A DNA stretch of 64,000 nt. Source: Drosophila miranda (lineage: Eukaryota > Arthropoda > Insecta > Diptera > Drosophilidae). Both the position numbers and the translations under genes were made by a program. The notes under the pieces were generated by a model, which was given only the letters and a program-made list of their open reading frames with translations, had not been told where the DNA came from and ran no database searches. Location of the stretch: positions 24,915,718 to 24,979,717 of the forward strand of contig NC_046673.1 in the NCBI RefSeq assembly GCF_003369915.1, given 5' to 3'. Of this stretch, positions 1-15,995 are shown piece after piece. Position 1 is the first letter of the stretch, and each line of letters begins with the position of its first letter.

Positions 1-570
1 TTATTGTGCTTTTCTGGTAATTGAAGTTTTTAGTTTTCATTAGCCGGACAGGGGACAAGGGATACGACGTCGACAAGGGACAACATGATGAAGATTGCAA
101 CAAAGAGGTGCTCGGAATGGGGGGAGAAGAAATAAGAGAAAGTAAAATAAATTACACATTTAGATTAACCCATTAACGACGGTTGGGAAATGAGTGTGCG
201 CCAGTGCCATCCAACGAATATGGTATGTATGTACATACGACCCAAAGAGAGGGGAATGGTTCACCGACGACTTTTCCAAAGGGAAATATAGTAGAGTAGC
301 AGATTATCGTTACAGTCGCCACTTTCGTACAATTGTTTGCTGGCGCTGCAGCGGAAATTTTAAAGCGGAAATTGAAAAGTTTTTCCCAGCGATTCCTTCC
401 AGAACCTTTTTGAAATATGTGCGAAACGTGCACAGTCCTCGCCGATACTTATCAGGAGTTTCGGTGTCGAAGTCAGAGTCGCAGAGCTGGCTTTGCCGAT
501 TGTTCGATTTTACAACAAATGGCAAAATCACTTAACACGCCGTTAACACCCACATTAGTTGTACTTGGCC

Positions 571-609
571 GCACACACACACACAGACATGCACACACAC
601 ACACGCATA
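571..609. repeat. (CA)n microsatellite
   Basis: Two CA runs interrupted by AGACATG. Similar tracts occur near 880-903 and 2097-2116 in the same noncoding stretch. The open frames crossing them are artefacts of the dinucleotide repeat. Confidence 0.9.
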
Positions 610-2539
610 GAGGGAGCCAAGAGCACGTGACAGTATGAGAAAGGAGTGGGACAGGCAGCGTTCCACTTACAGTTAGAGTTTCAATTACTTTAGCCACCAC
701 CAATGCCCCGCCAGGGAAAAAAGCCTCTCATAATCGAATTAAAGGAGAGTGTGGCAGTGGGTGAGAGTGAGAGCGAGAGCGCTTCAGTGGACGACTGAGT
801 CATTAAAAACGCAGGGAGAACGATTGCACGCAAATTTACTGGTACCACCGCCGCTTTCCTGCCCACCCGCTGCTGCTGGTCACACGCACACACACACACA
901 CATGTGTAGCACAGGGAAACTATGCATGGAATTGGCAATCGCACGTGTCGCTCTGGTCACCCGAGATAAGCAACTGCCGCCGCGTGGCCCTCGATCTCTT
1001 TCGCTCTCTCTGCAGAGAGAGGGAGAGATACCATCGATGGACGGATGATGAACTACGAGTTGAATGAGAGAGAGTGAGTGCGTTGCCTATTTATGACTTC
1101 GAATCCGATTGCCAGATCTATTTCTAGCGAACGATAATCGTTATTAATATTATTAGTGTTTGCGCGCTGCAGGCACACCCTTCCCCGCAGAGAAAGTACT
1201 ATGGCTGTGGCAGACGAGGGACCGCGGGGATGTGCGGTGTTCGGCAGGACACTGCTCGAGATTTTTCGGAAATCCCTTGAAGAACTCTAAATGAGGGACC
1301 AGTAAGATCTAATAGGATTCCCTCCAAAGCCAATGAATAATTGAAATAATTTGAAATTCCCTTCTCAGGCAGGGTATCCTCGCATTCGGTGTTCAGTATT
1401 CCGTATTTTCCTGATGTGTGCCCGCAATTTTTTTCCAAGGCGATGAACTGTGAATTGGAAAATTGAAGCTTAGTGGGACACAAAAATGGCCGATAGATGG
1501 CATCTCTATAGATGGGAGCACGCACTCCCAAAAGGGATTTGGACATATTAGGGGGAAATGCCTTGGATCGGATCCGCACTTCCCCCCTTCCCGCCACCAT
1601 GGAGCGCATTCGACTTTTCTGACCAGAAATCCACCTCAAATTGACCCTGTCGTCACATACGCAAAAGGGTAATGGGGCGGGGCCTACCCTTTACCCCTAC
1701 CCACCACCTACTCAAAGGTTTTATGTCACACAAATTAACTCTGTGATCTGGATGCAATGGTATTGAATATGGAATGAAATGGAAGCCAAGCTTAGCAAAT
1801 CACAAATTTATGAGACAATCCATCAATGCCAGGCGGAACGGTTTTCAGGGGACTAGGGCAGGGGACTAGGGCACCACGAAAACGACCACGAGCGGCGCAC
1901 CACCAGTCTAATCGCTTCCCACGATCGGCAGAGGCACTGGCAAAGGAAGAGCTACAGCCAGAGCGGCTAGCATTTCCATATGTAAAATTGCGCCTTTCAT
2001 TAATCCGTAAATTAGAAGCATCGAATGATATCTGCGTCGCTTCCCTGACTGGAGTGCACCGCACCCCCTGTTCAGTCCCATGATACAAATCACTGCACAC
2101 ACACACACACACACATGCATACACACAAGCACATGAATGCCATATGAAGGGCAAAGGCGACAGCGAACCCAAACCCAAACCCAAACCCGAAATTCCTAAC
2201 CCAATCCCACCACCACCACGGGAGCGCACAGTGGCCAAGCGAGCGGCAAATACCCATCCGAAATTTGAACAGGAAGAATCCATACTGACTACTTGATTAT
2301 CAGACAGGAATATTAGGAATAATAAATTGTATATCATATAGATTGATACCCAATTGCATCTCTAATTGAACCGAGTGATAATAAGCAACTTTGCTCCTTG
2401 CTCTGCTGCCATTCCATCCCACTGTGCGACCCGCCATCGGCTTGAGCCTCGGTCTCGGCTTCGGCCTGGCACTGACATGTCAGCGGGAGAGAGAGACAGT
2501 AAATGGTTGGACAATCCTTGAAAGGAAATGACATTTTTA

Positions 2540-2925
2540 TGCTCGATACTTAAAGAGTATAGGGGTATATTATATTTTTTGGTAAAAGTGGATGTGTGTG
2601 ACACCCAGAAGGAATAGCCGAGCCAATATTGCCATGTCGGTCTGTCAGTCCCGAGATCAGTCAGCGCCTAGATCCTAGAGACTATAATAGCAGGAACAAC
2701 CAAATTTTGTATCCAAACTCGGATCATCACTATAGCCGGAAGGAACAATAAAAGTCCAGTGGCTACGATAGCATAGCCACCCGTTTACTCATCCCTCTCT
2801 TTTACACCCACGCACACTCTTCATCGTGCAGTGGGCGTCCTCTGGCGGAGGGGGCCACACTGACTGAGTATCGGGTATAAATGTAGAGTCGCAGCCCTAG
2901 CTGCGACTCACAACGTTCCGGCTCG
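2540..2925. repeat. Dispersed repeat element ending in a subterminal hairpin
   Basis: The left part, read on the minus strand, gives blocks such as GGCTCGGCTATTCCTTCTGG and ACACACATCCACTTTTACCA followed by ATACCCCTATACTC. The right part contains GAGTATCGGGTATA (from about 2866). It then has a perfect 10-bp inverted repeat, GAGTCGCAGC (2886-2895) and GCTGCGACTC (2900-2909), with a 4-nt loop. Related pieces occur at 25145-25252 and 44690-44875 in this window. I associate this family with abundant non-autonomous repeats of obscura-group Drosophila, but the class (Helitron-like or other) is inference. Exact ends are uncertain. Confidence 0.6.
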
Positions 2926-3828
2926 TTTATATTAAAACTGTATTAGCCAGACAGCGACGCTGGCAGAGACGCGGACGTTGCAGCGTTGCGGCGGCGCCTG
3001 TCAAAATCAGCAGCGCGTTAGGGCATTTGAATGAGAGGAGGACGGAGCAACCCCACTGCATCTCCTCCCTTGTTCCTTGTTCCTTGCCCTGTCCTGCCCT
3101 GACGGCACCTTGCCAACAAACTGCACGCAGTGAGGCATAAAAAATGCGCCTGTCGGAGCAGAGAGAGAGAGAGAGCGGCTCAGGACAGGACATCAGGACT
3201 CAATTCGAGTGTGAAAGCGGAGCGATGGGCAGCCGCGACAGAATGTGACATAATCAAATTACCAAATGTCCTTCGTATGGGATGCATCCCAATTGTTGGA
3301 AGGAGGGACTTAGAATTTTCTTTCCCTTTCGAAAATCTGTAAGGAAATTCTCCAATTCTCCGAATCCCATTGTGAATCCCCAGGAGAACCTTCCACGTGT
3401 CGCGTTGATGATGATCCAAGAGGGAGGTGCTTCTGCACTTCACGACGGTATGGCTGAGCTCTTCTGGGATCGGCCCCAGCAGGAATCAGAACACGAGCAA
3501 TTGCCAAGCCACGGGGGGAGACTTCAATGATATCAGAATGTTGGTGGCGAAGCTGACTTCCAAGTCTTCCCTAGAGGCCAGAGAAGATGCAGGAGAAGCA
3601 TTTGGTGGAGCTCGTGCACCCAACCGTCGCCGCCTCATAACAGACGCCAGTCAGTGGCTCGCGTAGAGACAACGACTGCCTTCCACGCACTGATCGCTTC
3701 GATGCTCAAGAAGCCCAGAAAAAAGTATGATTCAAAAATATCCCTTAATCCTTCATCCTGTATCCTGTATCCCATATTCCAAATCCTCTTCATAAATAAA
3801 ATGCCTGTGGACACTGTGGAGAACTCAC

Positions 3829-4038
3829 CTTGAACTCGGGGGAAGTGGGAGTGGGCGTAGGAGTGGCCGCGGGATTCAGCTCGATGTTGATGTTGTTGGG
3901 CTCCATGATGAGGCCCAGGCTCTGGAGGTTGCACACCTGCGGCATCTGCATGGTGGGCGTCGGCACCTTGAGCACGGCGACAGTGCAGTCGATGCTCGAG
4001 GCTGTCACCGTGGCCGTTGCGGGCAGCGTCTCCGGCAT
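3829..4038 (-). CDS. N-terminal coding exon of an unidentified protein (partial gene)
   Basis: The frame opens with ATG at 4038 on the minus strand and runs 70 codons to a canonical donor (AAG then GTGAGT, minus strand) at 3829/3828, in phase 0. The peptide begins MPETLPATATVTASSIDCTV. It is rich in Thr, Pro and Ala, has one hydrophobic patch (VCNLQSLGLIMEP), and ends in a TPTPTPTSPEF stretch before the splice. No signal peptide or known domain is visible. Codon use is GC-rich at third positions, like the neighbouring genes and unlike the surrounding DNA, which together with the donor is the argument that it is real. The rest of the gene lies to the left, probably outside the window. It sits 390 bp downstream of the HisRS stop on the same strand. 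I do not recognise the protein. Confidence 0.55.
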
Positions 4039-4427
4039 CCTGTCCTCCCTCCTATTCTTTTATGTGTGGTGCTCCTCCTCCTGGTTCCTGCCGTCGCTCT
4101 GCAATGGGATGGAAGGAACGACATTGGATTTATTCAGACGGAAGCAAGGGATCAAAGGGACAGTATCAATAGCTAAGAGTGGGCCCAAAACACAGGTGTT
4201 TTCTCGTTTAAATGCGAATTGCGTTTGCAATTTATTTTTAGCGTTCAGTTTTGGTATAAGTTCAAAGATCCAAAGTAATTCCTACGATAATAATAGTAGC
4301 ACGAGGCGCCTCTGGGCCCAAAAATACAAAACGTACATATACAAAAAAAAAAGATTACAGGATGAATGCGGTTTATAAATTAAAGGATAGGCAGGCACCG
4401 CACATCCGTGCGGGATAGTATACAGGC
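4039..4427 (-). other. HisRS 3' UTR and promoter region of the next minus-strand gene
   Basis: This 389-bp gap between two co-directional genes holds the probable HisRS 3' UTR, with a poly(A) signal at 4231-4236. It also holds the 5' region of the unidentified downstream gene. No open frame or repeat of note is seen. Confidence 0.5.
4231..4236 (-). terminator. Poly(A) signal for HisRS (candidate)
   Basis: AATAAA on the minus strand, about 190 nt downstream of the HisRS stop codon. It is the nearest canonical hexamer in the correct orientation. Confidence 0.4.
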
Positions 4428-7400
4428 TTAGGCCTGCTGACGTCTCCGAATTTCTCCAGGCAAATCCTCCAGCTTGACGCTCGTCTCCTGCCGTGTGGTA
4501 ACCTCGCGCAGCTTGACAAGACCCTGGGCCAGCTCCGCGTCGCCCAGGACGACAACCAGGGGGATCTGGTGCTCCTCGCAGTGCTGCAGTTGGACCAATA
4601 GCTTCGGATTCAGCTTGTACGAGTGCTCCGCCTGTGGAAGGGGAGATTGGGATTCGATTACAAGGTTCCTTGAATACAAAAGGGAGCTCCTTAAACGCAC
4701 CTTGATGCCTGCATCCCAGAGCTGGTTGAGAACGCGCAGCCGCTGCTCGTGGAGACCCTTGTGAGCGGATGCCACGTACGCCTCCACATCGTTGGTGCGA
4801 AGCTTCACCTTGCTGGCCGCAAACCGGGCCTCCAGCACTGCGAATATCCGCTCCACGCCAATGGAGACACCCACGCAGGGAACGGCCTTGCCGCGTGTAT
4901 CGAACATGCCTACCAGGTTGTCGTACCGACCGCCACCGGCCACAGATCCCACGGTGGCCTGCTCCGCGGTCTCCCCGTTCTGCTGTGGGGACTTCGCCGG
5001 GGATCTGCTGCTCGGCTCCGCCTTGAGCACGCCCTCGTAGATGACGCCCGTATAGTAGTCGAGGCCACGCGCCAGGCTCAGGTCGAAGCTTACCCGTTTG
5101 TCCAGGCCGAAGATGGAGCAGTACTTGAGCAGCAACTGCATCCCCTCCAGACCCTTGACCGCATTGGGCACTGCCTTGAGCTTGGGGTCCGCCAGCAGCT
5201 GCTCCACCAATTCCGTTCCGCCGCTTAGGCGCACATACTCGCCAATCATTTCGGCCGTTGCCTCGTCTAGGCCCTTCTCCGTCACCATCTCCTTGCGCAC
5301 ATCCGCCCAGGGGGACTAGAAGAAGAATAATCTTGATTAATGCATATCCAAATCAGAGGTCACACGTCAGAGGCGTGTCCATGTCCCAATCTACCTTGTC
5401 CAGCTTGTCCACTGCCGAGCAGATGGCGCGGAAGCTCTCAGCCGGGACGCCGCAAGCCTCGAACATGCCGTCCAGCAGCTGGCGGTGGTTCAGCTTTATC
5501 ACATAATCTCCAATTTCGAGCGTGTCCAGGATCTCGGCCACGATCTTCACGCACTCAGCGTCGGCAAGCATAGGGTCGTAGGTGCCGGCGATGTCGAAGT
5601 CGCACTGGTAGAATTCCCGGTACCGGCCGCGGGTCATGGCCGGGTTGTCCCGCCGATAGACCTTGGCGATATGGTAGCGCTTGATGCTGGATATCTTGTT
5701 CATGGCCAGGTAACGGGCGAGGGGCACGGTGAGGTCGTACCGCATGGACAGGATCTCGCCGCCCTGGTCCTTCAGGTCATAGATTAGCTTCGAGTCCTCG
5801 CCGTACTTTCCAGTGAGCACTTCCTGTAGATGGGGAATGGGGGAGTCTATAAGCTCGCTACTGGGCGGGGGAGAGGGACGGGACTCACCTTCAACTCAAA
5901 GACGGGCGTGTCGATGGCCTCGCCACCGTGGCGCTTAAACACCTGCACAATCTTGTCCAGTACGCCCTGGCGCAGCGTCATCTGCTGGGGGGCATAGTCC
6001 CGGGTGCCCTTGGGCGTCTTCAGGGTGAATTTCTGGCTGGTGGGGGCCGCATCGCCGCCTAGTTGGGCCTTGAGGGCCAGCAGGCGGGCGACTTCCTCAT
6101 CGATCTGCAAGTAAGAAGCGGTAGGTAGCGCTGCAATACTTTTGTCACAGTTGGTAAGCGGTACTTAGATGCTAACCTTATTGATCTGTGCTTGTTGTTG
6201 TTGTTGTTCTTGTATCTGTTGTTGCTGTTGTGGCTCATGCTGATTTTGTTGTTCTTGTTGTTGTGGCTGTGCTTTTTCAATCGTTGATCTCGCGCGCACA
6301 CCGCCAGGCTCCGCCAGCTGGTACGTTGCACACTGAAACGCAGCACTACAGCGCCACTGGCGGCCAATTGAACGCAACATATGTTTTTTGTCGGTTTTGG
6401 TTTTTGTTTTTGTTTTTGCTTTTGTTTACTTTCAAACGTTTTTTTTGTTACTTCGTTTGTCTTTTCTCTCTCTCTAACCTTCTTATTTTCTTTTCTGCTC
6501 AAAAATCGGCCAACTTTCTTTCGCAATTTGCTTTTTCAAACCTAATTAAACAACAACAACAATAAATGAAACTTTTTTAGATTTGAGCCTCTCGTTCGCT
6601 TGCGGTTACTTTTTTCGACTTATTTTATGACTAAATTGTGTTAGTGATGAAATAAGGTGAATGTACAATAAAAACGAATGCCTGCGTATATATGTGTGTG
6701 TGTGTGTGTGTGTGCAGTCTAAACCAAATGTAGTCGAAGCCAGAATTAAAAAACAATACAATATAATATATTGCGTTCCATTGACCGTCAGCGCTGATAC
6801 GTTTTCTTTCGTTTTTTTATTGAAACACTTTTATATGGCACTTGAACACTCGGAGGGAATCGGAACGGAACCAAACAGGAATGAGACGCGCGGCGGCTGG
6901 ATGAGTGGGGTGGGTGATTGTGGGTGGTGGGCTTGAAGGACACACAGTTCGCTGAACTGAACACTGGTTCTCAAATCCTTTGCATCAGTGTTCCGCCAGA
7001 TGGCAGCACTGGGGGGACAGGGACAGCTGATCTTGCATTCACACACATGCACAGCACACATATGCACACACTCATGCAGAATTTTGACACTAGACGTCGA
7101 GTTTCTTAGAAGATAATGCGGTCTAGCAGGTTTTTGTGGGGAGGGGGGGGGCCACGCAACAGAACAGCTACTATAACCACCATGTGCCCGTCGCATATGC
7201 CTCCTGCTTGACCAGTCTCCATCATTCGCCAGTATTAGTCATTCAGTCAGTCAGTCGGTCACACACTGAATAGAAGTACAACAATGCTAGAGGCCACAAA
7301 ACCTCTCTTGACAACTGCCCGAATGTGGATGGATGTGCATTTTGATGTGAGGTGGAGTGGGATTCAAGCGGGATTCGTCCATTTGGATGTATGTATAATT

Positions 7401-8023
7401 TAAGAGTGCAATGCCACAGCAACAAGACAAAAAACAAAAGCAACAACGGCACAAGCGAATGTGAAAGTTTGCAGAGCGCGCGCGCTCTTTGTTGCTTTTG
7501 TGTTCGCATTATTGCTATTTCTGTTTCTCCTTCTGCTGCTGCTGCTGGCTCTGCATTCAATCTAATTACTGTAAAATCCGATAAATTGAACTGCCAACGC
7601 AGCACTGAATCACAGAGCGGCAGTTGCGTGGATTCTGATTCTGTAAATGCTGACGAAATACCTAACCCTGATTGCGCCCTAGGATGGTGATGGTGCAACA
7701 GGGTTTGGGATAAGCAGCAGCCATTCAGTGCAGAAGGGAGTTGTGTGTGGGGGGTGAGGAGACAGAGGGATACGAGCAATTACAAGAACAATTGCATTAT
7801 TTCTATGTACACACACAATGGTGGTCATTGGTTACGGCCAGTGGCTGGTGGCTGTTGCTGCTGGGGGCTGTGGCATGCATATGGTGGGGGTGAGGGGCTG
7901 CTGTGCGCATGTAGCAAACAGAACACTGACCTTCTCCTTGGACTCCTTGGCTCCCTTCAACTGACGCACGAGATCGCCTTGCTCTTTAATTTGCTCCAAA
8001 ATCTGTTCACGCGAATCACTCAT
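4428..8023 (-). CDS. HisRS: Histidyl-tRNA synthetase (cytosolic isoform)
   Basis: Charges tRNA-His with histidine (class II aminoacyl-tRNA synthetase, cytosolic). Coding exons on the minus strand: 8023-7931, 6104-5889, 5823-5395, 5315-4701, 4631-4428; all splice phases are 0, giving 518 residues (human HARS1 has 509). Exon 1 ([20 protein letters not shown]...) joined to exon 2 ([16 protein letters not shown]) forms one WHEP domain. Next come the TPKGTRDY start of the catalytic core, [13 protein letters not shown] and [15 protein letters not shown], the motif 2 region with [20 protein letters not shown], the HisRS signature [12 protein letters not shown] (about residues 329-340), motif 3 [16 protein letters not shown], and an anticodon-binding domain ending [11 protein letters not shown]. 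The 69-bp intron at 4632-4700 has no stop in frame; family alignment ([16 protein letters not shown]) shows that it is removed. The TAA stop is at 4430-4428. The gene shares exons 2-5 with a second isoform that starts at 6380. Confidence 0.95.
6177..6380 (-). CDS. HisRS: Alternative first exon of HisRS, probable mitochondrial leader
   Basis: This 68-codon exon lies inside the first intron of the cytosolic transcript and splices in phase 0 (donor at 6176) to the shared exon starting at 6104, through a 72-bp intron. The first 35 residues ([20 protein letters not shown] onward to VRARSTIE) are rich in Arg, Ala and Ser and carry no acidic residue until near position 25, as expected for a mitochondrial targeting sequence. 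A Gln-rich stretch encoded by CAA/CAG runs follows (on the plus strand the TTG/TTGTTG runs at 6184-6260). The resulting 555-residue protein lacks the first helix of the WHEP domain but keeps the second, plus the entire catalytic and anticodon-binding regions. Two first exons serving two compartments is the known arrangement for several insect synthetases; targeting itself is inferred. Confidence 0.82.
6381..7930 (-). other. Intron 1 of the cytosolic HisRS transcript; contains the promoter of the mitochondrial form
   Basis: The 1.55 kb between the two alternative first exons. The 200 bp immediately upstream of the 6380 start is T-rich on the plus strand (A-rich on the coding strand) and probably holds the internal promoter and 5' UTR. 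A (GT)n tract lies at 6693-6714 and a CAG-rich tract near 7535-7550. No other coding exon was found. Confidence 0.55.
6693..6714. repeat. (GT)n microsatellite
   Basis: Uninterrupted GT dinucleotides inside the HisRS intron. Confidence 0.9.
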
Positions 8024-8269
8024 ATTCCAGCCAAAGACAATATTAAAATCGGCAGCACGAGAGGCACAGCAATCGCAGAGTACACTTTTTCGCGGCAGTG
8101 GCGGATTTTTGCGAGGCGCAAAGAATATATTTTACTTCCTGTCAAGGGGGGTTTCGGGAGACGTCAATTCAGTGAAATATACTACCTGACGTCACAAATT
8201 TTAAAATATACCGTAAAAATACTGATAAATTATTAGTATTCAAGTTACATCATATTCATCGTCTTTGAT

Positions 8270-8530
8270 ATTCGGTTTAATATTACTAGCTAGCAAAGGC
8301 CTTCAGCTCTCAACTCATAATTTTGACCGATTATTAAATCGGTTTCCTACAAGAATGGTTAAATTTAAGTTTTCATCTTTATTGCATTGCTTGTAAAATA
8401 AGGTTTAAGCTAAACCGGTCAACAACAATTTCCACTAAATAATTGTACGTACATGGTAACTACATAATAACTACACATTTGCTACATATTAACTACATTT
8501 GTATGTAATTACCAAAAGCGACACCTAAGG
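8270..8530 (-). repeat. Diverged dispersed repeat, copy 1 (inverted relative to 15860-15995)
   Basis: On the minus strand this reads AGCAAATGTGTAGTTA, then TAGTTACCATGTA, then about 150 nt later GAGCTGAAGGCC and GCTAGCTAGTAATA. The same blocks in the same order, with shorter spacing, are on the plus strand at 15860-15995. The shared order of several blocks argues for common origin rather than chance. Confidence 0.5.
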
Positions 8531-9285
8531 GGGTATATTTTTGTGCTTGTTTATTAATATAAGCTTCATGGAAGCGCTAGCGTGAAAAACCTCCATTTTG
8601 CCTCCGTTTTTGACATGCCCTTTTTCTGACATTATTAAAAAAAATTAAGATTTTGATGGCAGGAATTCGATGCTATTCGATGGACATGGCTCTAAATGCC
8701 ATTTCTACACGGTTTCTAGATTGGTGCATTGGACAAGAAGATGGGTCCATAACGCGTCTTAAAATAAACTGGAAAATACTATGAAAATTTTGCAAGGTGT
8801 GTGAGCTAGACATGGTGGCAAGAAAATCAGTGTGACCTCGGACTTGGCGATAAAATATACGGTCCAAATATACATATGACATACCGATGACAAAAACTTA
8901 GCCCACTTAAGGCCACTCTATTTAAATAGTTCAACGACTTGAGGTAAATGGCGAAAAATATTACTGATTGTAGATCCATGCCATCTTTCCTCTGAACTTA
9001 AAAAAGAACAACGATGTCTTTCACCTGAACTGCGCTAAAATGATTCCATTTCCATTAGTTTCGGTGGAATACCCCCCTGGCTGACAAGGTGTTAATCGTT
9101 CACCGTCAAGGATTGACGACCATATTCCTCGATTTTGGTATTCCGTGGGTCCCTTTTTTTTTGGATTGTGTCTAAAATAAGGTTTAAATAAATAAAACGT
9201 AAGTGAATTAACCAAACCACCAGCTGATTAATCCTTTAGTAATCAAATTTTTGTTGTGTTTGTTTTTTCATTATCGAAGCACAAA

Positions 9286-9293
9286 TATCGATA
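9286..9293. promoter_or_regulatory. DRE-like motif TATCGATA
   Basis: A perfect match to the DREF-binding palindrome, common in housekeeping-type Drosophila promoters. It lies about 1.0 kb upstream of the Ggt-1 start codon and 1.3 kb upstream of the cytosolic HisRS start, so its target is unclear. Another ATCGATA-type site is near 9368. Confidence 0.35.
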
Positions 9294-10254
9294 TTAGTGT
9301 GCGATAGGCGGAGCGAATCAGCAGCAATTATTTAAAAATTGTTCATTCTGACGAAGTGCATTGTGTAATCGATACACCGTCGAATTCAAAACAACTTTCC
9401 TTCCAAAAACGATCATAACAGCTGTATGAGCTGTAACTCCTCAAAGTCTGACTCAAGCTGCCCCCAGCCACGCAGACGCAGACCCATGTAGATTGCAATG
9501 CGTCAGCTGCGCTGCCTGGTTGTTTAAGCTGATTCTCTCAAAGCTCAAGTAAGTTTTATTTATGGATAGGAGCTGGCTACTTGGACTCTCTTTGATTGTG
9601 TCTGCACGTACGGAAACTGAAAGTGTGCCACTAATGTGAGAGCGTTATCTGGGAGCAGAACGTTCTCACCTCTTGCAGAGCTTACTGTCTAAGCTTATTC
9701 TCTACGCGATCTTTCTCTCTCTCGCTCTCTCAGTCTCTCTGGCAGGCTGTGCAGTGTGTGTGTCGTGTGCATAAGCTACAGTTAGAAGTATAGATGAAAA
9801 TGAAATCGATAATAGATGGAGCGGCGCCAATTTTTTGCGAAGCGGAGTCGAAGTGCGGCCTCGGGATCCCCGAAGCTCCATCAGTCGGTCGCGACAACTG
9901 CTTAGTGACGGGTGACGGTTGTGGTCCCACACCATATAATTTATACATATATTGCCACACACACACACCCCATTACGAACTAACGGCGATCGGTGATCCG
10001 TGGTTGAGAGACTGAGCCAAGCGACAACTTCTTCGGCGCAGCATTTTGTTATAATTTTAATTTTTTCATCCTCTGCTTCTGTTGTTTTTATTTTTGTTAT
10101 ATTTTGTTTTTATTTTCGCCTGCGACCGTATTTTTTTCGGTGGCTCGGTTTTTTTCGAGTTTTTTACGGTCAAGGCTTGAACCTGACCGATCGCTTTGTA
10201 AACGTTTGATTTGTGTTAATATTGTGTGGCCCGTTGGCAGGCTGATCACGAAAA

Positions 10255-14831
<4,577 letters not shown>

Positions 14832-15014
14832 TGGCGTGGTTTAAGCAGCACTTGGTGCTCGTGATTTCAGTTTTATTTATTAAACATAGTATTATTTTTA
14901 GTCACAATTAAGGAGGAGAAATGCAGAAACTGTAAATAATTGTTAAAGAATATTTCGAATAGAGAATACTGTGGCTTCGATTTTTTTTATGTAAATAACC
15001 GGCTTGAAGAGCCG

Positions 15015-15020
15015 AATAAA
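15015..15020 (+). terminator. Poly(A) signal of Ggt-1
   Basis: AATAAA about 185 nt after the stop codon, followed by T-rich sequence. Confidence 0.65.
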
Positions 15021-15859
15021 AAAATGTTGTTAAAAAAATTCTGTTTCAATCCAATTCAAATTCAAATTCGAGTAATACGTCCCGTATGTTCCTGAAAAGA
15101 TATTTGATTGTATGTTTTTTTTAATTTTTAACGCTTATTTTGTTTTGTTTTGCATTTTTCTGCATTGTTTCACTGGATTGCATTCACGCTCGTGTCACCC
15201 ATTCACGTTAAAAATTCCAGTTTGGCGCGCAGCCATAAAAATAACAAAAATTTAACGCGCGTGAGAGGAGGGGAGGTGATTTTAGCATTAATGAAAGGAA
15301 ATAGGGTATACAAATGGTATACTCCATAAATATATAAGATATGTATATGAGTAGGTTGCTTTTGATGTACAAAAAGAATAGAAAACATAAATGTACCGCA
15401 GGTTTTTAAGGCAATTCGATAGCATTTTTCTAGCTCCATGTTTAGTACAAAAGATGGAGTTCATCCAATTTTTAGTTTAGATAATGATAGAACTAAATAT
15501 GTGGTCGCGAACGTACGCGAAATAAAATTGGCTTTATCTAGTAAAACGTACGATTTTCCATGCGCTTTTTTACTTTATCACCGCACATTCTCCCATAAAT
15601 CACTTCATATTTATTTTACTTTGTTGGCTTTTAAGGGAGCCTTTGAGGAAAAAATTTCATCAAGAATCATCTTTCTTATAGAAAATAGTAAGGGAAAACG
15701 ACTATAAAAATACCGGAAAACTGATCTTGTGCTTATTTTAATAGGTTTTCAGATCAAAGTTAATGAAATTATTTGCTAATTGGTTAAGTTACCCTGACAA
15801 AAGGTATGGAAATATGTTTTTATTGACTTTTAAGCTTTTTTCTTCGGTTGACATTTCCA

Positions 15860-15995
15860 CGGCATTGCCTATATAGCAAATATGTAGTTACCATGTAAAA
15901 CATTATCATTTTATTTTATTTTATATTTCATTAACATTATTTTTTTAGGGCTGAAAGTCCTAGCTAGCTAGTAATAGTCAATCAAATATGAAAAT
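15860..15995 (+). repeat. Diverged dispersed repeat, copy 2
   Basis: AGCAAATATGTAGTTACCAT, then GGGCTGAAAGTCC and TAGCTAGCTAGTAATA. It matches, in opposite orientation, the copy at 8270-8530, so the two copies bracket the Ggt-1 gene as inverted repeats about 7.5 kb apart. Confidence 0.5.

Larger units (their letters stand above)
1..3828 (-). other. Presumed first intron of the minus-strand gene whose coding exon is 3829-4038
   Basis: No convincing coding exon is visible on either strand. The open frames here are short, rich in simple-sequence translations and lack paired splice sites. A strong donor at 3827-3828 (minus strand) implies an intron running leftward from there, so most of this stretch is probably intronic, with the acceptor beyond or within it not located. 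It holds (CA)n microsatellites near 571-609, 880-903 and 2097-2116, and a dispersed repeat at about 2540-2925. Confidence 0.5.
8024..10254. other. Divergent intergenic region between HisRS and Ggt-1, including the Ggt-1 5' UTR
   Basis: HisRS is transcribed leftward and Ggt-1 rightward from this 2.2 kb. The part from about 8200 to 9280 is AT-rich and contains one copy of an inverted dispersed repeat (8270-8530). A DRE-like palindrome is at 9286-9293. The stretch after about 9990 is T-rich and leads directly to the Ggt-1 start codon, so it is probably its 5' UTR. No coding exon is seen. Confidence 0.5.

Noticed and set aside
8673-8882. 69-codon minus-strand frame in the HisRS/Ggt-1 interval
   Set aside because: AT-rich, unremarkable composition, no conserved motif, next to dispersed-repeat sequence.
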